Source: Corallococcus sp. CAG:1435
Lineage (GTDB): Bacteria; Bacillota; Clostridia; Christensenellales; CAG-314
DNA: 12,528 bases
Assembly: GCA_000433775.1 (NCBI GenBank)
Contig: HF998460.1
Location: 6,402 to 18,929 of the forward strand
Direction of reading: 5' to 3'
Positions 6,255-12,528 of the stretch are shown piece by piece. The notes below the pieces were generated by a model, which saw nothing but the letters and a program-made list of their open reading frames with translations, had not been told where the DNA came from and did no database searches. Each line of letters begins with the position of its first letter. The stretch's first letter is position 1. A program made the position numbers and the translations under genes.

Positions 6255-9200
6255 ATGAGCAAAATCAGAAAGTTGTCTATGACATTTTTCGCGATAGTTG
6301 CTTCGCTGTTGTTGGCGTTCAGTCTTGTGGGCGTCGGCAACCTTGCGTTTGCCGCCGAAGTCGATGAGGCAGATGCGGTTGCTTCAGTAACGACAGAGAG
6401 CGGTGTTGTTTATCACGACTCTTTGAAGTCGGCGATAGAGGCAGCGACGGACGGCGCAACGGTAACATTGCTACGTGACGCAACGGAAACTGTTTCTGTT
6501 TCCAAATCTCTTACGCTGGATTTGGGAGGAAACGCTCTCACGGGTGAAACGGGCAGTGTAGTTACCGTTTGCACTGCGGAAAACGGCAGCGAAATAGCGG
6601 TGGAAATTACCAACGGTGCCATTGTTGCTAAAGGCGATACAGACACCGATGTCATCGGCGTTACGGCGTTTGCAGTGGAAGCCAATTCCAAATGCACGGT
6701 AACGCTTACAGACAGCCTCACGGTTACTGCAAGTGAAAACTGCGTGTACGCCTACGGCAAAGCCATCGTCAACACATCGGCAAAGCTGACGTCCGACGGG
6801 TTGTTCCCCGCAATCCAAACGGACGAAACAAGCGGAATGCGTGGCGGAACAACAGTCAACGTTGTAGGCGGCAGTGTAACGCATGAAAACGGCACGGCAA
6901 TCTACTTCCCTTCGGAAAAGGGTACGCTGAACATTTCTGGCGGTGTTGTTAGCGGAAAAGTCGCCGTAGAAGTTCGTGGCGGAACGGTAAACGTAAGCGG
7001 CGGCAAACTTGTCGCTTCTGGCGAATACAAGGCATCCGAAACCACGGCGGAAGGTCGCATTTATGAAAGCGGTGTGGCTCTCGGCATTGCTAAAATGCAA
7101 GACCGTGAAGTTTCGGCAAGCGTTTCCAACGGCAGTATTTCTGCGGAAGAGGGTGGCAAGGCGTTGCAAGTAGACGCAGAAATTTCTTCCTTCGTTTCCG
7201 GCGGAACATTCAGCCAAAGCATCGACGCTTCCTACATTGCGGAAGGCAGCGTTGTAACGGATGAAGGTGGCACAACTACGGTAGTTGTGGGCGAGCAATC
7301 CGATTACGTTGCAAGAATAGGCACAACAGGTTACACTTCTTTGCAAAAAGCAGTTGCTGCCGCTCAAAGCGGGGAAACAGTGTATTTGCTTTGTAATGTG
7401 GAAATAGGAGGTACTGTTAATGTATCTCAGGACATAACAATTGACCTGGGAGGTTTTATTGTTACAACCACGTCTAGCAACAATTTGTTTTACGTATATT
7501 CCACGGCTACACAATGTGAGATTAGAAACGGAACAATAGTTGGAATTGGTACGCCCTTCTACCTCAACAGAAAGGACGCAAAAGTTACGTTATCCAATTT
7601 GACCGTTGACTACTCCGGCTCTGTTGCAATAATCCAAACAAGAGATTATTGCACCAACCTCGAAATAGTAGTTACAGGTTGCGACTTTACTTCTCAAACT
7701 GCCGTTGTAGCAAATTTGTATGGCACATCAAAAACAGATTCTTCTATTAAAGGTTCTTCTTTGACCATTGTCGACAGCAATGTTACAAGTGTTAACAACA
7801 GCGCAATCGTTTGTTGGAGTAACACTTCTGTAATGGTTGAAAACGGATCAATAATTACAGCAACCAAGGCAGCCGCAATAAGTAACAACGGTACCAATGC
7901 ATTGCCTACCGAAATTACTATAAACGGTGGCAAGGTGGTAGGTTCTACTGCAATCTATCATCCCGGTGTTGGTACCCTCAATGTGAACGGTGGCGAAATT
8001 ATCGGTGACGATTGCGCAATTGAACTTCGCAACGGCACATTGAACGTTACGGACGGAATTATTACCGCAAAAACCGACTTTTCCGAAACTCCTAACGGTA
8101 GCGGTTCCACGATAACAGGCGCTGCAATTGCAATCAGTCAACACACTACAAAGGGACAAATCACTGTAAACATCAGCGGTGGCGAACTCAAGTACTTGGG
8201 AACAGACCCCGACGGTAAGGCTTTCTACGAAACCGACATACAAAACATTGCAGGCGAAGCACCTGTTCCCGTAATTGAAATTACAGGCGGTACGTTTACA
8301 GGCACAGTGCTTTCGGAACGTGCTGACAACTACATAAGTGGCGGTAACTTCACCGTTGCCCCCGGCTACTCGGAATTTGTCGACGGCTATTCTGTTAAAG
8401 TCGGCGAAGACGGAGTTTTGGAAGTTGTTCAACAATCCTTTGTAGCGGTTGTGGACAACGTTGGCTATCATTCTTTGCAGGAAGCCATTGGTGCTGCGGG
8501 TTCCGGTGCAACCGTCGGATTGCTTGTAGATACCGATGAAGCGGTAACAATTGCCGAAGGAAAGAATATCGTTCTTGACCTTGGCGGACACACCGTAACG
8601 GTGGATACACAAGAGAAAAATGTTGCCGCAATCAAAAACTACGGCACGGTAACTGTCGTCAACGGAACAATCATTCGTCCTGTGGAAAGTGCAAACTGGT
8701 ACACGCTGTACAACGAAGGCACAATGACGTTGGACGAAGGCTTGACGGTAGAGTGCATGTACGTTGATGTATACGGAAACTCCGCTAGCGTAATTGCCAA
8801 CAACGTAAGTTGCAAGGCGGCAGGTGCAACTCTCAACATTGTGGGCGGAACGTACAACAGTGCACGTATCACCGTTAAAAACGATGAAAACGGCGTTTTG
8901 AACATCACCGGCGGAACGTTCAATTCCGACGATCAGGCTGTTCAAAACTGGTCTTCCGCAACACTTGAAGGCGGCGAATTCAGCGGCTCGGTAGTAGGTT
9001 GGATGTACAGCGGAATTACCTGCGAATCCACATTGAAAGTGGTTGGCGGTGTGTACAACGGTGCAATTCAGTCACGCATCTACATCACAGGTACAGAGAA
9101 CGTTGAAGCGCACGAACGTCCCGACCTAACGGCGGCGGAAGTTGCAATCAGTGGCGGTAAACTCAAATTACCCGCACAACATTATCTGTTTGCAGACGGC

Positions 9201-12200
9201 TACGTGGCGGACACTTCCAAAGTGGACGCAGAAGGTTACGTTACCGTAGAAGCAAACGAAACAGGTTACGTTGCAGAAATCGGCGGAATAGGTTACGTTT
9301 CCTTGCAGACAGCAATAAATGCTGCGGGTTCCGGTGAAACCGTTACATTGCTTAAAGACACTTCCGAAACGGTAAATATTGCCGAAGGCAAAAACATAGA
9401 GTTGGATCTCAACGGCAAAACATTGGCGTCGGACAAGGCAAGCACTGCAACGGTGTCCAACGACGGAACGGTGCGCATTACCTCTTCCGTTGAAGGAGGA
9501 AAGATTACGCGCGGAACAACGAAATACTACGTAATTCTGAACCACGGAACAATGACCATTGACGGCGCAATAACCGTGGAAAACACCAACGGTAGTGACA
9601 CGTCATCTTTGATAGACAACGGCTGGTACAATCCTGCGGACAGACCGGAAGGCAAGTACGCCGTACTTACCATTGACGGTGGCGAATTTGTTACGGCTAC
9701 TCCCATTGCCATCAAGAACGACGAGTTCGGCAGACTTACGGTAAACGGCGGAACGTTCACGGCAACCAACCAGTCGGTGCAAAACTGGGGTTATGCCGAA
9801 CTTCACGGCGGACACTTCACAAGTCAGGTAATCGGTTGGTCGTACGACAACATGCCCGATGACGGTATCGGAACGGTAATTGACGGCGGTAAGTTCGACA
9901 GCGGTGTCGGCGCCATTTACAGTGGCGCAACAGGCGATGTGATGGGCTATTTGGTTCCCGACAAGGCATCTCCTCTCGACATAAGCGGCGGTAGTTTCAA
10001 GGCAGCGATACATTACAGTTACTATGCCGACGGCTATGTGGCTGACGTCACCAAAGTGGATGATGAAGGTTACGTTACCGTAGAAGCAAACGAAACAGGT
10101 TACGTTGCTGCAGTTGGCGGAGTGGGTTATGTCGATTTCATCGACGCATTGGGCGCACTCAGAGCCAACTCCACACTCACGTTGCTCAACAACGTTCAAC
10201 TTGGCGCAAGTTTGCAAATAGGCGTCAACCTCAACTTTGACCTCAACGGTTACACAATAACGTCGACTTTGTCTAAACCTACAAATGTTTTGTTTGCAGT
10301 TGTCGGTTCGGACGTAACAGTCAAAATTTCAAACGGCACCTTTGACGGAACGGGAATGTTCATGTACGTGTTCAACAATGTCGAAAACGTCAACGTTAAC
10401 TACGACAATGTAACGCTTACGTCCTCCAACTCGGCGGTGTTGTTCGGTTCGCAAAGTTGCAAGAATGTCCTTTACACATTCACCGATTGCACCCTTACCA
10501 ACAACACGACGGGTGGTTCCGTTGCGGAACTCAACAACTCCAAGGCAATACTCAACAACACCAAATCCTATGCCAACGGTGAAGACAGTTTCAACGTGTT
10601 GCTTTTCAACAATTCCGCAGTGGAAGTAAACGACGGTACGGAAATTTACGCTCCCAACGGCGTCGGTATTTACACCAACGGCAGTAACACGGTGGAAACA
10701 AACATCGAAATCAACGGCGGAAAGGTCAGTGCGGCAGTTGGTATCTATCAGGCAGGCAGAGGCACGCTCACGGTGAACGGAGGCGAGATTGTCGGCGTTG
10801 AAAGCGGTATCGAGTTGCGTGCAGGAACGCTCAATATCAACAGCGGTACCATCAGCGCAACGGCGGACTTTGCTACTCAGCCCAACGGCAGTGGAACAAC
10901 CGTTAACGGTGTTGCTGTCGCAATCAGCCAGCACTCCACAAAACTTCCCATTACCGTCAACATCAGCGGTGGCGAACTCAAGTACTTGGGAACAGACCCC
11001 GACGGTAAGGCTTTCTACGAAACCGACATACAAAACGAACCCGGCACGGCACCTGTTCCCACAATTTCCATTTCGGGCGGTGCGTTTGCAGGCAGTGTAG
11101 TTTCCGAACGTGTGGACAACTACATAAGCAACGGCAAATTTACTGTTGCTCCGCAGTACACGGAATTTGCCGACGGACGTGTTCTGGACACGGCAACGGT
11201 GGACGAAGAAGGCTACGCAACGGTTGTTGAAGGCGAGTACGTTGCTTTGAACAACGGAATAGGCTATGTTTCCTTGCAGTCTGCTATTGACGCAGTACCC
11301 ACAGGGGAAACAATAACGTTGCTTTGCAACGTTGCCGAAAGCGTTGTTATTCCCGAAGGAAAGGAAGTAACAATCGACCTCAACGGAAAGACAATCACCA
11401 ACATTGACGGACAGCACACAATCACCAACAACGGCACGCTTACAATTTCCGGCGAAGGCACGGTGGACAATGTTTCCCATGCCCGTGCCGCATTGTACAA
11501 CAACGGCGTTGCAGTGTTGAACGGCGGTGTGTACAGCAGAAGTCTGGAAGCAGGCACTGCAACGGGTGCAAACGGTAATTCCTGGTACACAATCTTCAAC
11601 GACGGCGACCTTACGGTAAATGCAGGCGTGGAAGTTTGCCAACGCAAGGACGGCACCAACAATTTCAGTTCGCTTGTTGAAAACGGCTACAACAAGCCTG
11701 CAACCCTCACAATCAACGGCGGTACATTCACCGCAGGACTCAACGCAGTCAAGAACGACAGCGGCACAGTTACCGTCAATGACGGTACATTCCTTGGCGG
11801 TGGCGACGACGCCGAACAGAGATCCGTTCTCAACTGGGATACAGTGGAAATTTACGGCGGAACGTTTGAAAAAACAATTCTGACGTGGACGTACACCGAC
11901 CCGTCAACGGGTACAGGCACAAACGCTACTACAAACATCCACAACGGCACATTCAACGGTGGAGTTGTCGCCGAAACCTATCACGGAGAAGAAGCCCCCG
12001 CACCGGTAGTTAACATTACAGGCGGAACATTCACCGGTACGGTAAGCGGCAACAAGGCGGAAATCAACGTGTCCGCAGGAACGTTCTCTTCGGCTATTTC
12101 GGCAACGGAAAGCAAAGTAACGGTAAGCGGTTCGTTTGACGGCGAAGTTTCCACCGACGGCAACAGCACGATAAAGGTGGAAATCGACAAAATGGCAATG

Positions 12201-12528
12201 GAAACCGTTGTGTACTACATCGGCGCAAAGGAAAACTTTGTGGTTGCAACTTTGGAGGAAGTTCCCGAAGGAGCGGTGCTTATCGCAGGCAGATCGGAAG
12301 TTTCCAACTTCGACGGCTACACCGTGGACGAAGACTACATCGTTTTGCAAGAACCGGACACCGGCTATTGGAAGATAATGGACGTTCAGGACTTTGCCGC
12401 TTATGCAGCCGATTACATTGCAGGTTACGCAACTAAACTTGCCGAAAGCGGAAGATACTCTGCAGGCGGAATTTACGACCTCAACGTTTTGGCAGAGATG
12501 GCTGCATCCGAAATGGAAAAGGTGGACA
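6255..12528 (+). CDS. Giant secreted modular beta-helix protein, putative adhesin (3' end outside window)
   Basis: The frame is open for 2091 codons from ATG 6255 to the end of the window. Residues 1-33 form a Sec signal peptide: basic start (MSKIRK), hydrophobic core (FFAIVASLLLAFSLVG) and a cleavage site after LAFA (A33). Residues about 52-2040 comprise six modules of roughly 276-380 residues. Each opens with a GYxSLQxAI-type head, then SGETVxLL and an IxLDLxGxTI strand, and continues with many GG-x-F/V rungs such as LTINGGTFTA, typical of a parallel beta-helix of the pectate-lyase-like adhesive type (family name from memory). No pectate lyase catalytic site was recognised. From about residue 2044 the sequence turns helical (AAYAADYIAGYATKLAESG), a new region. 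Surface attachment should be encoded downstream. It has its own promoter and SD. Module order is B'-B-A-A-B-A, with near-identical DNA between some modules. An adhesin or surface-layer role is inferred. Confidence 0.93.
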   Translation, partial: MSKIRKLSMTFFAIVASLLLAFSLVGVGNLAFAAEVDEADAVASVTTESGVVYHDSLKSAIEAATDGATVTLLRDATETVSVSKSLTLDLGGNALTGETGSVVTVCTAENGSEIAVEITNGAIVAKGDTDTDVIGVTAFAVEANSKCTVTLTDSLTVTASENCVYAYGKAIVNTSAKLTSDGLFPAIQTDETSGMRGGTTVNVVGGSVTHENGTAIYFPSEKGTLNISGGVVSGKVAVEVRGGTVNVSGGKLVASGEYKASETTAEGRIYESGVALGIAKMQDREVSASVSNGSISAEEGGKALQVDAEISSFVSGGTFSQSIDASYIAEGSVVTDEGGTTTVVVGEQSDYVARIGTTGYTSLQKAVAAAQSGETVYLLCNVEIGGTVNVSQDITIDLGGFIVTTTSSNNLFYVYSTATQCEIRNGTIVGIGTPFYLNRKDAKVTLSNLTVDYSGSVAIIQTRDYCTNLEIVVTGCDFTSQTAVVANLYGTSKTDSSIKGSSLTIVDSNVTSVNNSAIVCWSNTSVMVENGSIITATKAAAISNNGTNALPTEITINGGKVVGSTAIYHPGVGTLNVNGGEIIGDDCAIELRNGTLNVTDGIITAKTDFSETPNGSGSTITGAAIAISQHTTKGQITVNISGGELKYLGTDPDGKAFYETDIQNIAGEAPVPVIEITGGTFTGTVLSERADNYISGGNFTVAPGYSEFVDGYSVKVGEDGVLEVVQQSFVAVVDNVGYHSLQEAIGAAGSGATVGLLVDTDEAVTIAEGKNIVLDLGGHTVTVDTQEKNVAAIKNYGTVTVVNGTIIRPVESANWYTLYNEGTMTLDEGLTVECMYVDVYGNSASVIANNVSCKAAGATLNIVGGTYNSARITVKNDENGVLNITGGTFNSDDQAVQNWSSATLEGGEFSGSVVGWMYSGITCESTLKVVGGVYNGAIQSRIYITGTENVEAHERPDLTAAEVAISGGKLKLPAQHYLFADGYVADTSKVDAEGYVTVEANETGYVAEIGGIGYVSLQTAINAAGSGETVTLLKDTSETVNIAEGKNIELDLNGKTLASDKASTATVSNDGTVRITSSVEGGKITRGTTKYYVILNHGTMTIDGAITVENTNGSDTSSLIDNGWYNPADRPEGKYAVLTIDGGEFVTATPIAIKNDEFGRLTVNGGTFTATNQSVQNWGYAELHGGHFTSQVIGWSYDNMPDDGIGTVIDGGKFDSGVGAIYSGATGDVMGYLVPDKASPLDISGGSFKAAIHYSYYADGYVADVTKVDDEGYVTVEANETGYVAAVGGVGYVDFIDALGALRANSTLTLLNNVQLGASLQIGVNLNFDLNGYTITSTLSKPTNVLFAVVGSDVTVKISNGTFDGTGMFMYVFNNVENVNVNYDNVTLTSSNSAVLFGSQSCKNVLYTFTDCTLTNNTTGGSVAELNNSKAILNNTKSYANGEDSFNVLLFNNSAVEVNDGTEIYAPNGVGIYTNGSNTVETNIEINGGKVSAAVGIYQAGRGTLTVNGGEIVGVESGIELRAGTLNINSGTISATADFATQPNGSGTTVNGVAVAISQHSTKLPITVNISGGELKYLGTDPDGKAFYETDIQNEPGTAPVPTISISGGAFAGSVVSERVDNYISNGKFTVAPQYTEFADGRVLDTATVDEEGYATVVEGEYVALNNGIGYVSLQSAIDAVPTGETITLLCNVAESVVIPEGKEVTIDLNGKTITNIDGQHTITNNGTLTISGEGTVDNVSHARAALYNNGVAVLNGGVYSRSLEAGTATGANGNSWYTIFNDGDLTVNAGVEVCQRKDGTNNFSSLVENGYNKPATLTINGGTFTAGLNAVKNDSGTVTVNDGTFLGGGDDAEQRSVLNWDTVEIYGGTFEKTILTWTYTDPSTGTGTNATTNIHNGTFNGGVVAETYHGEEAPAPVVNITGGTFTGTVSGNKAEINVSAGTFSSAISATESKVTVSGSFDGEVSTDGNSTIKVEIDKMAMETVVYYIGAKENFVVATLEEVPEGAVLIAGRSEVSNFDGYTVDEDYIVLQEPDTGYWKIMDVQDFAAYAADYIAGYATKLAESGRYSAGGIYDLNVLAEMAASEMEKVD
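6408..7328 (+). repeat. Module 1 (B' type, residues 52-358)
   Basis: The head is divergent (VVYHDSLKSAI, Y53), followed by DGATVTLLRD and LTLDLGG. Its second half (LNISGGVVSG, VAVEVRGG) aligns by eye with the second half of modules 2 and 5, so I call it a shortened B type. Confidence 0.75.
7329..8462 (+). repeat. Module 2 (B type, residues 359-736)
   Basis: The head is GYTSLQKAV (Y360) with SGETVYLL. It ends with copy 1 of the 78-bp identical repeat and a closing FVDGYSVKV strand. Its first half (about 7370-7960) is visibly more AT-rich than other modules. Confidence 0.85.
8169..8246 (+). repeat. 78-bp identical in-gene repeat, copy 1
   Basis: These 78 bases are identical to 10959-11036. 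They encode the same stretch of about 25 residues (SGGELKYLG at its start) at the same place in modules 2 and 5. Flanking DNA diverges quickly on both sides. Confidence 0.95.
8463..9290 (+). repeat. Module 3 (A type, residues 737-1012)
   Basis: The head is GYHSLQEAI (Y738). A-type markers are VQNW with W899 and GWMYSG. It closes with FADGYVAD and copy 1 of the 44-bp repeat. Confidence 0.85.
9231..9274 (+). repeat. 44-bp identical in-gene repeat, copy 1
   Basis: Identical to 10065-10108. It encodes the module linker EGYVTVEANETGYVA that joins module 3 to module 4. Confidence 0.93.
9291..10124 (+). repeat. Module 4 (A type, residues 1013-1290)
   Basis: The head is GYVSLQTAI (Y1014). A-type markers are VQNW with W1178 and GWSYDN. 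It closes with YADGYVAD and copy 2 of the 44-bp repeat. The sequence GCTGCGGGTTCCGGTG is shared with module 3 (8493 and 9321). Confidence 0.85.
10065..10108 (+). repeat. 44-bp identical in-gene repeat, copy 2
   Basis: Offset by 834 bases (278 codons), equal to one A module. It joins module 4 to module 5. Confidence 0.93.
10125..11261 (+). repeat. Module 5 (B type, residues 1291-1669)
   Basis: The head is altered (GYVDFIDAL, Y1292). The length (379 residues) and rung order match module 2 (378 residues), and it includes copy 2 of the 78-bp repeat. Confidence 0.85.
10959..11036 (+). repeat. 78-bp identical in-gene repeat, copy 2
   Basis: Second copy, offset by 2790 bases (exactly 930 codons) from copy 1 and in the same frame. 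Confidence 0.95.
11262..12380 (+). repeat. Module 6 (A type with extended end, residues 1670 to about 2042)
   Basis: The head is GYVSLQSAI (Y1671). The A-type marker is VLNW with W1861 and a following YGGTF rung. Additional rungs and a closing FDGYTVDEDY strand make it longer than modules 3 and 4, as expected for the end cap of a beta-helix array. Confidence 0.8.

Noticed and set aside
6471..11642. Long minus-strand open frames inside the giant gene (such as 6471-7514, 7848-8945, 10329-11642)
   Set aside because: They are antisense to a gene with signal peptide, SD and ordered modules; the peptides are Cys/Arg/His-rich with no recognisable domain. They stay open because the sense strand rarely uses TTA, CTA and TCA in the relevant phase.

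Overview
The window looks like a piece of a low-to-moderate GC Gram-positive (Bacillota/Clostridia-like) chromosome, probably from an uncultured host-associated lineage. Evidence: strong purine-rich Shine-Dalgarno sites, sigma-A-type promoters, intrinsic terminators with long U tracts, very large secreted beta-helix proteins, and an acyltransferase plus zinc-ribbon membrane protein pair of a kind I associate with Bacillota. TAA, TAG and TGA are all used as stops, so the standard code applies. No taxonomic marker is present, so the assignment is an inference. I see no RNA gene, insertion sequence, phage gene or CRISPR array.

Layout: (1) 2-2515 (+) is the 3' part of a large, GC-rich gene for a putative extracellular protein with Ig-like regions followed by a beta-helix; it ends at a strong terminator (2595-2626). 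(2) 2627-2970 is non-coding. (3) A two-gene minus-strand operon follows: an HxxxD-type acyltransferase of the alcohol acetyltransferase/condensation superfamily (5345-3819), coupled by an ATGA overlap to a zinc-ribbon, six-TM membrane protein (3822-3106), ending at a terminator (2999-2971). (4) 5346-6254 is a 909-bp divergent intergenic region. It holds a probable promoter and leader hairpin for the minus operon, two full tandem copies of a 155/156-bp element plus a 28-bp partial third, a very AT-rich stretch, and a near-consensus promoter (TTGAAA-N17-TATAAT) for the plus-strand gene. (5) 6255-12528 (+) is the first 2091 codons of a giant secreted beta-helix protein that continues beyond the window. 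After a signal peptide it has six large modules, each opening with a GYxSLQxAI-type head, in the order B'-B-A-A-B-A.

How the parts relate: two cell-surface/secreted beta-helix proteins flank an operon that probably acyl-transfers at or near the membrane; no functional link between them is shown by the sequence. The most unusual signals are the modular architecture of the giant protein, with a 78-bp perfectly identical in-frame repeat 930 codons apart and a 44-bp one 278 codons apart; the tandem intergenic element; and the arginine-rich N-terminal extension on the acyltransferase.
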